Below, in pieces: positions 34,104-42,422 of a DNA stretch of 64,000 nt; position 1 is the first letter of the stretch, and each line of letters begins with the position of its first letter. The notes under the pieces were generated by a model that ran no database searches, was not told the DNA's origin, and saw nothing but the letters and a program-made list of their open reading frames with translations. The translations under genes were made by a program, and so were the position numbers. The DNA is from Larkinella sp. C7 (GTDB lineage Bacteria; Bacteroidota; Bacteroidia; Cytophagales; Spirosomataceae): NCBI RefSeq assembly GCF_006149005.1, contig NZ_VBSL01000001.1, positions 620,001 through 684,000 on the forward strand, read 5' to 3'.

Positions 34104-34109
34104 TGCGTG

Positions 34110-34197
34110 AGACAAAAGAGGTGAGATGAAAGACAAGAGACTACGCTCAATCCTCTTTTATTTCAGTCTCTTGTCTCACCTCTAGCCTCTTTTGTCT
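34110..34197. repeat. 32-base-arm palindrome of GAGACAA-type heptads, PBP-glycerate kinase gap
   Basis: Arms 34110-34141 and 34166-34197 pair at about 26 of 32 positions around a 24-base loop. The left arm divides into 7-base units (GAGACAA, AAGAGGT, GAGATGA, AAGACAA). It fills almost all of the space from the PBP stop (34103) to the next start (34202). Confidence 0.75.
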
Positions 34198-34201
34198 AGT
34201 C

Positions 34202-35329
34202 ATGAAAATCCTGCTGGCCCCTGATAAATTCAAAGGTTCACTGACGGCTCGGCAAGTATGTGATGCCATGACGGAAGGCATTCGGCTCGCTCATCCCGGT
34301 GCCGAAATCGTGGCGTTGCCGATGGCCGACGGCGGAGAAGGAACCGCCGAAGTGCTGACACAGGCCACCAACGGGCAATGGATTACGATCCCGGCTCTTG
34401 ATCCGCTCGACCGACCCATTCAGGCTTCTTACGGTATTTCCTCCGACCAGCAGACGGCTTTCATTGAAATGTCGCAGGCTTCGGGCTTGCGGTTGCTCCA
34501 TCGAAATGAACTCAATCCACTGAAAGCAAGCACGTTCGGCACCGGCCAGCTCATTCAGGATGCCATCAGCCGGGGTGTTACGCACCTGGTGCTGGGCATC
34601 GGCGGTAGTGCGACCAACGACGCCGGCATCGGTATGGCTGCCGCTCTGGGGTGGCAGTTTCTGGATGATCGGGGCGAACCCGTTGCGCCCTGCGGTGGGA
34701 ATCTGGAGCACATTGCCCAGCTAATTCCGCCGGTTTCGCCCTTGAATCTTTCCGTTGAAGTCGCCTGTGACGTAACCAATCCCCTGTTTGGCCCCAATGG
34801 GGCGGCTTATGTCTACGGACCCCAAAAAGGCGCTTCGGCTGACGATGTGGAGAAACTCGATCAGGGATTGCGGCACCTGGCACGCCGGATTCAGAGCCAG
34901 TTTGGCGTCGATTTAGCCGACCTACCGGGGGCCGGGGCCGCGGGCGGACTGGGTGCCGGTGCATTGTTTTTTCTGCGTGCTACGCTGAAAGAGGGTGTAA
35001 AAGTGGTCATGGAACAAACCCGCTTCGCGGAAAATCTGCCGGGTACGGATCTGGTGCTGACGGGCGAAGGCAAGATTGACAACCAGACTTTGCAGGGTAA
35101 ACTCATCAACGGCATTGCGCAGGAAGCCAAAAAGTTCGCCGTGCCGACCGTTGCCCTTTGCGGAACGCTGGAAGCCGAACCGCAGGATTTGGTGGCCCTC
35201 GGTTTAACAGCCGCCTTCTCCGTTTTGACTCATCCCCAGTCGCTCGACGAAGCATTATCCGGTGCCTACGACGCCGTCAGACAGACAACTTTTAATGTTC
35301 TTCGTTTGTTAAATAGGAACACGGATTAA
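34202..35329 (+). CDS. Glycerate kinase (GlxK/GarK family)
   Basis: 375 residues. Phosphorylates D-glycerate to 2-phosphoglycerate (2-kinase family). Signatures: ILLAPDKFKGSLTARQVCDA at the N-terminus, LPMADGGEGTAEVLTQATNG, GIGGSATNDAGIGMAAALGW, LPGAGAAGGLGAGALFFLRA and DLVLTGEGKIDNQTLQGK. The last codons (Asn-Arg-Asn-Thr-Asp-stop) are encoded inside the repeat that starts at 35316, so the native C-terminus may have been altered by it. Confidence 0.93.
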   Translation: MKILLAPDKFKGSLTARQVCDAMTEGIRLAHPGAEIVALPMADGGEGTAEVLTQATNGQWITIPALDPLDRPIQASYGISSDQQTAFIEMSQASGLRLLHRNELNPLKASTFGTGQLIQDAISRGVTHLVLGIGGSATNDAGIGMAAALGWQFLDDRGEPVAPCGGNLEHIAQLIPPVSPLNLSVEVACDVTNPLFGPNGAAYVYGPQKGASADDVEKLDQGLRHLARRIQSQFGVDLADLPGAGAAGGLGAGALFFLRATLKEGVKVVMEQTRFAENLPGTDLVLTGEGKIDNQTLQGKLINGIAQEAKKFAVPTVALCGTLEAEPQDLVALGLTAAFSVLTHPQSLDEALSGAYDAVRQTTFNVLRLLNRNTD

Positions 35330-35396
35330 ACGGATCAGACAGATTAAAACTGATTCTATCCGTGAAAATCCGTTTAATCCGTTACATCCGCGTTCC
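35316..35396. repeat. CGGATTAAA-unit inverted repeat, glycerate kinase-uvrC gap
   Basis: Outer ends GGAACACGGAT and (minus strand) GGAACGCGGAT match. Inner arms are runs of about 9-base units such as CGGATTAAA and CGGATGTAA. The left arm supplies the last codons and stop of the glycerate kinase gene; the right arm ends 12 bases before uvrC. Same style as the heptad palindromes, with a longer unit. Confidence 0.7.
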
Positions 35397-35407
35397 CATC
35401 CCAAAAA

Positions 35408-37219
35408 ATGGCTGAATTCGATTATAAACCAGAACTGGCGAAGGTTCCGCACGAACCGGGCGTATACCGGTATTTTGACGCATCAGGAGAAGTAATTTAT
35501 GTCGGCAAAGCCAAGGATCTGAAAAACCGGGTCAGCAGCTATTTTGCCAAATCGAACCAACACGACCGGAAGACCCTCAGACTGGTCAGCCAGATTCGCA
35601 AGATTGAATTCACCATTGTCCATACGGAATTCGACGCGCTGTTGCTGGAAAACCAGTTGATCAAGCGGTTCCAGCCCCGCTACAACATTCTGCTGCGCGA
35701 TGATAAAACGTATCCGTTCATCTGCGTGACCAACGAGCGTTTCCCGCGTGTGATCACCACGCGTCGCATCGACCGGAAGATGGGGACGTTTTACGGCCCT
35801 TATGCGCAACTCCGGCCCATGTATACCCTGCTGGAGATGTTCAGCCAGTTGTTTACGCTCCGCACGTGTAATCTCAATCTGACACCGGAAAACATTGAAG
35901 CCAAAAAATTCAAGGTGTGTCTGGAATACCACATCGGGAATTGCAAAGGCCCCTGCGAAGGGCTCGTCAGCGAGGCCGACTACCTCAAAGACATCGACCA
36001 AATCCATTCCATTTTGAAGGGGAATGTGGCACCGGCCCAACAGTATTTCAAAGAACGCATGTTGGAATCAGCCAATCAACTGGCGTTCGAGCAGGCCCAG
36101 CAGTACAAGGAAAAACTGAACGTTCTGCAAAATTTCCAGAGCAAATCGACGGTGGTCAACCCCAAGATTTCGGATGCGGATGTGTATACCATTGCCTCGG
36201 ATGAGTCGGCAGCTTACATCAATTTCATGAAGGTGGTGAACGGGACCATCACGCAGACGAATACGGTGGAGGTCAAAAAGAAACTGGACGAATCCGATCT
36301 GGACCTGCTGACCATGTTGATTATTGAGTTTCGAACGCAATACGGCAGCGAGGCTAAGGAGATTATCACCAACATTCCGCTGGAGGCCGATCTGAAAGCC
36401 GAAATTACGGTGCCGCAGATTGGGGATAAGAAGAAGTTGCTCGACATGTCGATGAAAAACGTACTGTATTTCCGACGCGAACGGGCCGAGCGTGCAGCCG
36501 CCGAAGCCACCGGAAATGCCAGCAAAAAAGACCGGGTGCTGATTCGGCTGAAGCAGGATTTGCAGCTCAAAACTTTACCCAACCGCATTGAATGTTTCGA
36601 TAACTCCAACATTCAGGGAACCAACCCGGTTTCGGCGATGGTTTGCTTTATCGACGGAAAACCGTCACCCAAGAACTACCGCCATTTTTCGATCAAAACC
36701 GTTGTTGGCCCCAACGACTTTGCGTCGATGCACGAGGTCGTTTCCCGGCGGTATATCCGTGTGCTGGACGAACAAAGCGGTCTGCCCGACCTGATTGTAA
36801 TTGACGGTGGTAAAGGCCAGTTGAGTGCGGCCTGTGAAGCCCTGAAGGAGTTGAATCTGTATGGTCAGGTACCGATCATCGGCATTGCCAAGCGATTGGA
36901 AGAGATTTACTTTCCGGAAGATAGTCTCCCGCTGTATATCGATAAAAAATCCGAGTCGTTGAAGCTGATCCAGCGCATCCGCGACGAAGCACACCGGTTT
37001 GCCATCACCTACCACCGCGACAAACGCAGCCGAAACAGCCTGATCAGTGAACTGGAAAACATCGAAGGCATTGGCAAAAAAACGGCGGCTAAACTCCTGA
37101 AGTATTTCAAAGGCGTGAAAAAGATCCGGGAAGCGCCAATCGATGACATTGTTACTGTCGTCGGAGCCGATAAAGCACAGAAAGTCAAGCAATACTTCGA
37201 GACGATCGATCAGGTGTGA
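35408..37219 (+). CDS. uvrC: Excinuclease ABC subunit C
   Basis: 603 residues, full length. Makes both incisions in nucleotide excision repair. Domains in order: GIY-YIG nuclease (GVYRYFDASGEVIYVGKAKD, KNRVSSYF), a Cys-rich region (RTCNLNL, CLEYHIGNCKGPCEG), a UVR segment (LAFEQAQQYKEKLNVLQNF), an RNase H-like C-terminal nuclease (RIECFDNSNIQGTNPVSAMV; IDGGKGQLSAA) and helix-hairpin-helix motifs (NIEGIGKKTAAKLLKYFKG). Convergent with gldN, with a strong terminator in between. Confidence 0.97.
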   Translation: MAEFDYKPELAKVPHEPGVYRYFDASGEVIYVGKAKDLKNRVSSYFAKSNQHDRKTLRLVSQIRKIEFTIVHTEFDALLLENQLIKRFQPRYNILLRDDKTYPFICVTNERFPRVITTRRIDRKMGTFYGPYAQLRPMYTLLEMFSQLFTLRTCNLNLTPENIEAKKFKVCLEYHIGNCKGPCEGLVSEADYLKDIDQIHSILKGNVAPAQQYFKERMLESANQLAFEQAQQYKEKLNVLQNFQSKSTVVNPKISDADVYTIASDESAAYINFMKVVNGTITQTNTVEVKKKLDESDLDLLTMLIIEFRTQYGSEAKEIITNIPLEADLKAEITVPQIGDKKKLLDMSMKNVLYFRRERAERAAAEATGNASKKDRVLIRLKQDLQLKTLPNRIECFDNSNIQGTNPVSAMVCFIDGKPSPKNYRHFSIKTVVGPNDFASMHEVVSRRYIRVLDEQSGLPDLIVIDGGKGQLSAACEALKELNLYGQVPIIGIAKRLEEIYFPEDSLPLYIDKKSESLKLIQRIRDEAHRFAITYHRDKRSRNSLISELENIEGIGKKTAAKLLKYFKGVKKIREAPIDDIVTVVGADKAQKVKQYFETIDQV

Positions 37220-37222
37220 TCA

Positions 37223-37264
37223 GAAGGCAGGAGAGATAAGACGAGAGATTAAAGACGGAAAACG
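37223..37264. repeat. Single-arm heptad array after uvrC
   Basis: Weak run of 7-base purine-rich units (GAAGGCA, GGAGAGA, TAAGACG, AGAGATT, AAAGACG, GAAAACG) right after the uvrC stop, with no complementary arm. Probably a decayed member of the family. Confidence 0.35.
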
Positions 37265-37276
37265 GACTTTTATACG

Positions 37277-37314
37277 TAACAAAAAAGGGGAGCCGAAGCT
37301 CCCCTTTTTTGTTA
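37277..37314. terminator. Strong bidirectional terminator between uvrC and gldN
   Basis: 17-bp perfect stem with CGAA tetraloop (37294-37297). The inner part is GGGGAGC/GCTCCCC, flanked by A6 and T6 runs that give a U-tail on either strand. Suits both convergent genes. Confidence 0.9.
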
Positions 37315-37328
37315 TAACTGGAATGGGA

Positions 37329-38417
37329 TTAATATTCCCACAAACCGTGTTCCTGTTCCATCAACTGCTGTTCGAGTTGGTACGATTTCATCAGGCCTTC
37401 CCGTTCGCTACCGTACTGACCGATCAGGTCACGGTCTTTGGGGTTCGACACTTTGTAGATCCGTCCGTAGAACAACCGCAGGTCGAAGGCATCAGCCAGG
37501 TTCTTGTGCTGGGCCTGATTCTGTGAGTTATACCAGATAAATTTCTTCGGATCACTGCGGAACAGTTTGTCCAAATCTTTGTATTTAAAATAGGCCACCT
37601 GCGTTTCCAGACCCGATGGACTTTTATCGGCCGGAATCACAATACCGACGGTTTGAATGTCATAATACAAGCGGGAGCGTTTGCGATCGAAAACCCAGTC
37701 TTCCTTGATATCCAGAACACTATATTCGTCACTCAGCCGTTCAATGCCTGTAAACGGATTCGCCTTTGCCATCGCGCTTGAATCCACTTTTGGCACTTCC
37801 GGGACTACCGGTGCGGGTTTTACAGGCTTTTTGCCTTTGGTATTTTTAGCCGTTGTTTTTTTCTTGGGAGCGGGTGTTCCCCAGCCGTCATCTACCGGTT
37901 TTGCCTTCGCGGTTTGCGGTGCGGGTGTCCCCCAGCCATCATCTGCTGGCTTTTTAGCTGCCGCATTTTTATCCTTAGCGGCATCACCCCAGCCATCGTT
38001 CGTCTTGTCTTCATTGCCAAAACCGGCGGCTCTTTCTTCAGCCGTCAGGGTAGCACCCTGCTCGGGTGCGGCCAGTTTTTCGGCGAATTTTTCTACCGGC
38101 ATCGGCGTATTGACGGAATCATTGGGATAGGCAACCAGAACACCGGCTTTCACGGCATCAATCAGGTACTTGGTAATCTGATTGTTCTTGGAAAACATGG
38201 CCTGATTCTGCTTCTCGTTCAGATCGACACGACGCCATAATGTTTTTTTCATCATGACATCATTCTCGTTGATCTCCCGAACCGACAATGGATTGGTTTT
38301 CGTATTGTCTCTTTCCTGCGCCTGTGCCACCCCTCCTGCCATTACTGCCAATACAGCAGCTACTGCTACGCTTCCCGCCTGTTTCATGACCTTGTGCTTT
38401 TTGCGTTTATTCTTCAC
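37329..38417 (-). CDS. gldN: Gliding motility/type IX secretion protein GldN
   Basis: 362 residues with a signal peptide (SVAVAAVLAVMAGGVAQAQ); ATG at 38387 (MKQAGSVAV) is an alternative start. GldN (PorN) is the periplasmic partner of the GldK ring. Family features: VMMKKTLWRRVDLNEKQNQA, MFSKNNQITKYLIDAVKAGV, then IKEDWVFDRKRSRLYYDIQT and FKYKDLDKLF near the C-terminus. A Lys/Pro/Ala-rich insert at about residues 120-210 holds three DGWG motifs (near 141, 160, 177). Last gene of gldKLMN; 32 bases after gldM. Confidence 0.93.
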   Translation of the reverse strand: MKNKRKKHKVMKQAGSVAVAAVLAVMAGGVAQAQERDNTKTNPLSVREINENDVMMKKTLWRRVDLNEKQNQAMFSKNNQITKYLIDAVKAGVLVAYPNDSVNTPMPVEKFAEKLAAPEQGATLTAEERAAGFGNEDKTNDGWGDAAKDKNAAAKKPADDGWGTPAPQTAKAKPVDDGWGTPAPKKKTTAKNTKGKKPVKPAPVVPEVPKVDSSAMAKANPFTGIERLSDEYSVLDIKEDWVFDRKRSRLYYDIQTVGIVIPADKSPSGLETQVAYFKYKDLDKLFRSDPKKFIWYNSQNQAQHKNLADAFDLRLFYGRIYKVSNPKDRDLIGQYGSEREGLMKSYQLEQQLMEQEHGLWEY

Positions 38418-38449
38418 AATAACGAACTGATTGTCAGCTATCGTACTGA

Positions 38450-40045
38450 CTAATTCAAATTAATTTGATATACCTTCTGAATGACGGGGACATCACTGAT
38501 TTCTCCCCGGAAGTTCCGGCGTTCGACACCTTCAACTTCGATGACATACCGCATCCCTGGTTGGGCATCAGCCGCCAAGGCTCCAACCGACCCCCCGTTT
38601 GGCCCTAACGAAACCGGAGCCCCAATGGGACGACCGCCCTGCGCCAAACGAACTGTGAAGCCTTTTACCCGGAAATTGGCATCGTCCGGCATAAAGTTTT
38701 TAAAGCTTTCATCCGGAATCGCCCGAACCTGAATACTCCGTACACTGGATACCGGCATCCCCCGGCGCTCGTCGATTTCGGCCCCACCGGCATATACCCG
38801 TAAGGTCGGGCGAGGCACCCGGTTCACCTTGAACTGATTGGTTCCCAACAGGCTACCGCCGTTGTTGACGTTCAGGCTCACCTGAGCTGAACTTGGAATA
38901 ACCGTAATTTTACCCCGCTCACTGCTGGTTAAAACCGCTGCGCCGTTGGCCGTAAACGTTGGGTTCCACAAGGCACCCAACTGCGGGCTCTGAATGCTCA
39001 ATTTGTTGGCGCAACCCAGATACAGCGGAGGCATGGATGCGGTTTCGATTTCGTAAGACGGTTTGGCGACAAAGTATTCCTGATTGAAGTTAACGGTTTT
39101 CATGCCGTCCGGTGCCTGGTAGCTGATAGACCCAATCAGGTTACGTTTGGCCAGCCCGCTTTTATCGTAAGTGCCGCCCTGCGCCGTAAATTCAATTTTA
39201 CCAACACCATCTTCCACCCGAACCGCACCGCCATTCAGGCTCATACGGGGAGAAATTCCGCTTGACGAAGCCGCCAGGAACATTTCACCCTTGAACTTGG
39301 TACCGGCTACCACCACTTTTGATTCCATACTGACCCGGGCCAGAATCTTGTCAAATTTGATGTCCTGCGCTCCTACTTTGCTCGCCAGGTAATCCAGGAT
39401 TTCGCCTTCCATCCGCCGGATGTCCGACTGACGCTGACTCAACACGGCCAAAGCTGCCGGAACCGGCGTTTGTTCAAAGTTCAGTTCGGCAAAATCCTTG
39501 TTGCGTTGTTCTTTGGAACGACTAGCGATTGGATCGTCTTTGGCATCAGCCGCCAGTGCCGTGAATTTAGCATTGGGGTTATACTTCTGAAGTTGCTGGG
39601 TGAACTGGTTCAGTTTTTCTTTCAGTTCATAGGCTTTCCCGTTTTTGCGGCCACCCACCATGATAATCCCAACCTTGTCTTCTTCGTTCGGGTTTTTCAG
39701 CCGACCTTCTTCATCGAGTCCGCCACCCGCTTCTGTGATCAACTGCTGTTTCACAGTTTCCAGTTCGTCCACAATTTTGGAGGTCATGGTCCGAACTTCT
39801 TCCGCCTGTTTAACGACAGCCACATCGGCGGCCCGGTTTCCTGATTTATCAACGGTGGCCTTGATATTGTCTAACGTGGATTGGTTGATGCGGTTTGCAG
39901 AACCCGTCGACGTTTCCAGACTGCTATTCAATAAGATAAATTTCTCCAGTAAAGCCGAACTGACTTGTAAGGCCAGCATCGCGGTCAATACCAGATACAT
40001 CATCCCGATCATTTTCTGACGGGGTGTTTCTTTTGCGCCTGCCAT
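38450..40045 (-). CDS. gldM: Gliding motility/type IX secretion protein GldM
   Basis: 531 residues. The N-terminus MAGAKETPRQKMIGMMYLVL, then TAMLALQVSSALLEKFILLN, is the conserved GldM membrane helix, with a large periplasmic part of four stacked domains behind it. GldM with GldL forms the proton-driven motor of the type IX system. Motifs: FAELNFEQTPVPAALAVLSQ, EGEILDYLASKVGAQDIKFD and YFVAKPSYEIETASMPPLYL. Follows gldL after 116 bases that contain a 14-bp inverted repeat. Confidence 0.95.
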   Translation of the reverse strand: MAGAKETPRQKMIGMMYLVLTAMLALQVSSALLEKFILLNSSLETSTGSANRINQSTLDNIKATVDKSGNRAADVAVVKQAEEVRTMTSKIVDELETVKQQLITEAGGGLDEEGRLKNPNEEDKVGIIMVGGRKNGKAYELKEKLNQFTQQLQKYNPNAKFTALAADAKDDPIASRSKEQRNKDFAELNFEQTPVPAALAVLSQRQSDIRRMEGEILDYLASKVGAQDIKFDKILARVSMESKVVVAGTKFKGEMFLAASSSGISPRMSLNGGAVRVEDGVGKIEFTAQGGTYDKSGLAKRNLIGSISYQAPDGMKTVNFNQEYFVAKPSYEIETASMPPLYLGCANKLSIQSPQLGALWNPTFTANGAAVLTSSERGKITVIPSSAQVSLNVNNGGSLLGTNQFKVNRVPRPTLRVYAGGAEIDERRGMPVSSVRSIQVRAIPDESFKNFMPDDANFRVKGFTVRLAQGGRPIGAPVSLGPNGGSVGALAADAQPGMRYVIEVEGVERRNFRGEISDVPVIQKVYQINLN

Positions 40046-40102
40046 TAGTTTATGGTAGAGTAACTTGTAATGTAGATAAAAAAGTGTCGCTTAAAGTCTA
40101 TA

Positions 40103-40144
40103 GTTGGTATTTAACGACTTACAATCGTAGCGTTAAATACCAAC
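40103..40144. promoter_or_regulatory. 14-bp inverted repeat in the gldL-gldM gap
   Basis: GTTGGTATTTAACG (40103-40116) and its exact reverse complement (40131-40144) around a 14-base loop. No U-tail on the minus strand, so more likely an mRNA processing or stability element, or a dyad binding site, than a terminator. Confidence 0.6.
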
Positions 40145-40161
40145 TCCGTTACTTTCAACGA

Positions 40162-40989
40162 TTATTTGGCACCATTTCCGCGCATGGCCGTCAACATACT
40201 GCCGTATACGTTGTTGAGTGACGACAGGTTGTTGGTCAATTTTGACATTTCGCTTTTGAACTGCTGCGTGTCACGGCTGGCTTCCGACATGTTTTCCATC
40301 GCGCTGGTCAGATTGCCATAAAACGCATTCATGGCTTTCAGGTGCTTGTTGGTATCCTGTAATTCCAGTTCATACACGGCGTTCAGAGCGCCCATGCTCT
40401 GGGTGATTTTCTGGAATTGCGTACGGTATTCTTTGGCATCCTGCGTTGCATCAGCCATCGCGTTCATCGAAGTGACCGCAACACCGTACGATTTGTTCAT
40501 TTCATTGATAGAGCTAGCCGCCTGACGAACATTCTGGGTGTATTCGTTGGTGGCAATGGTGGCATCCGAAACATCACGCATTTTACCAACTGTATCGGTA
40601 AAGCTGCGCAAACCTGTGCCCAGTTTTTCGAAAATCTCCGGCGACACTTTCGCATCTGCCAGCATCTTATCCATATTGGCGGTCAAACCGTTGCTTTGCA
40701 AAGCCGGGCGACGTTGGGGCAATTCACCATCGTAATCGTCGGACAGTTCCGGATAGACCCGCTCCCAATCCGGCTCTTTCTGCGTTTTTTGAGCAAAGGT
40801 TTGAAAAGCAAACAAGACGAAAATTGCTACTTCGGTCAGCAGACCAATGGTCAAGATGGTGCCTCCACCTTCCCAGTGCTGAATTTTACCCAGTGCGCCG
40901 AGAATAACGACGGCAGCACCCAGACTATACATTGTCGGAAGGATTTTGTCAAAGAAAACACTCGAACCGTTACCGTTCTTTTTAGCCAT
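40162..40989 (-). CDS. gldL: Gliding motility/type IX secretion protein GldL
   Basis: 275 residues with two N-terminal membrane helices (ILPTMYSLGAAVVILGALGK, IQHWEGGGTILTIGLLTEVA, IFVLFAF). The Glu in the second helix region is the proton-path candidate known in the family. A cytoplasmic helical tail follows (DKMLADAKVSPEIFEKLGTG, QQFKSEMSKLTNNLSSLNNV). Motor stator with GldM. Preceded by gldK 87 bases upstream. Confidence 0.95.
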   Translation of the reverse strand: MAKKNGNGSSVFFDKILPTMYSLGAAVVILGALGKIQHWEGGGTILTIGLLTEVAIFVLFAFQTFAQKTQKEPDWERVYPELSDDYDGELPQRRPALQSNGLTANMDKMLADAKVSPEIFEKLGTGLRSFTDTVGKMRDVSDATIATNEYTQNVRQAASSINEMNKSYGVAVTSMNAMADATQDAKEYRTQFQKITQSMGALNAVYELELQDTNKHLKAMNAFYGNLTSAMENMSEASRDTQQFKSEMSKLTNNLSSLNNVYGSMLTAMRGNGAK

Positions 40990-41076
40990 GATTAAAGCAA
41001 AAATTAAATGGGTATTATGTGTTGTGTATAGTATTTAATAGGGGTTGAGTCTATTCCATTCCGAAAACGAACCGGA

Positions 41077-42156
41077 TTAACGGCGGGCGCCCCGGGAAGC
41101 GGTCCGTCCCTGCAGGTTGTCCATCACACACCGGAAGCCAATGTACGACCGTTTGTTGTTTTCGAGTTCGTAATACCGTGTTCCTGTTTCCAGGTAATAC
41201 GCGATATCTTTCCAGGAACCACCCCGCACCACTTTCCGGGGCTCGTCGGCGTTCTGGTTATCGGGGTTCATATCCCAAACGATGGCCGATGCATTTTCGG
41301 CGTAGGCATCGCGGGTCCACTCGGCTACGTTACCGGCCATGTTGTAGAGGCCGTAATCGTTCGGATTGTAGGCATTGGCCGGAGCGGTGTATGGATAACC
41401 GTCGGCGTCGAAATTCCCGCGTTGCGGTTTGAAGTTGGCCAGATAACACCCTTTTCCGTTGGCGACATACGGGCCACCCCAGGGATACTTAGCGGAGTTG
41501 TGACCACCGCGGGCCGCCCATTCCCATTCTGCTTCGGAAGGCAGACGATACCGGGGAGAAACAAACTGGCCTTCTTTCGTGCGGTAATCGTTGTACAGGT
41601 TCGTGCGCCAGGTGCAGAAATACTGGGCTGCCTGCCAGCTTACCCCAACCACCGGATAGGTGTCGAATGCCGGGTGTGAAAAATAATACTCCAGCATGGG
41701 GTCCCCGTTGTGATACGTAAAGTCGTTTTTCCAAACGGTCGTATCCGGGTAGAATTTCGTCATGATTTCTTCTTCACCCAGCACCGAAACCGAATCGGTC
41801 AGCAAGGCATTGACGAACTGACGGTATTCGTGGTTGGTAATTTCCGTGTCATCCATATAGAATGAACTGATCGTTACCCGCCGGTTCATGTTCGTCTGGG
41901 TTGCGGCTAAATCTTCATCGGCCTGTCCCATCATAAACGAACCCGACGGAACCAGCACCATACCATAAGGAGTGGTTTGTTTCCAGCCTTTTCGTCCATT
42001 GGCAGTGACTTCTCCATTGACAATGCCGACATCTTCGCCCTTGCCTTTTCCACCACCAAATTTGGATTTGATAAACCCGCAACCCTGCATCAGCAGAATC
42101 GTTGCCACCACCATCACCCCTCGGGCTGCGTTGCCGGTAAACCACTTGTTACTCAT
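41077..42156 (-). CDS. gldK: Gliding motility lipoprotein GldK
   Basis: About 359 residues from ATG 42156 (MSNKWFTGNAARGVMVVATI), giving a lipobox LLMQGC with Cys26. The body is a formylglycine-generating-enzyme/sulfatase-modifying fold: MVLVPSGSFMMGQADEDLAA, FYMDDTEITNHEYRQFVNAL, YPVVGVSWQAAQYFCTWRTN, RLPSEAEWEWAARGG, NDYGLYNMAGNVAEWTRDAY and RGGSWKD. GldK (PorK) forms the outer-membrane-attached periplasmic ring with GldN. First gene of gldKLMN. Confidence 0.96.
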   Translation of the reverse strand: MSNKWFTGNAARGVMVVATILLMQGCGFIKSKFGGGKGKGEDVGIVNGEVTANGRKGWKQTTPYGMVLVPSGSFMMGQADEDLAATQTNMNRRVTISSFYMDDTEITNHEYRQFVNALLTDSVSVLGEEEIMTKFYPDTTVWKNDFTYHNGDPMLEYYFSHPAFDTYPVVGVSWQAAQYFCTWRTNLYNDYRTKEGQFVSPRYRLPSEAEWEWAARGGHNSAKYPWGGPYVANGKGCYLANFKPQRGNFDADGYPYTAPANAYNPNDYGLYNMAGNVAEWTRDAYAENASAIVWDMNPDNQNADEPRKVVRGGSWKDIAYYLETGTRYYELENNKRSYIGFRCVMDNLQGRTASRGARR

Positions 42157-42422
42157 AGTTGTAGGGTACGTTAAAATCTGTTTCGCGTGCAAACCAGTCT
42201 TAGAACGAAAATAAAGCATTTTATTGTATACGTACATTTGAATTGATTAAATGCATCTATTATTCAAAAAAAGTACAAACTAACCTGCGATCAGTTCTAT
42301 CACGTAGCCTACTAATTTTCTCAAAATTATCACTTTGGCCTTTAACAGCCTAACAATAATTACGCCAATCGTAGAAATGGCAATAGAGCAATGAAAAGAG
42401 GGCAGTTTGTGTAGTTGTTCTC

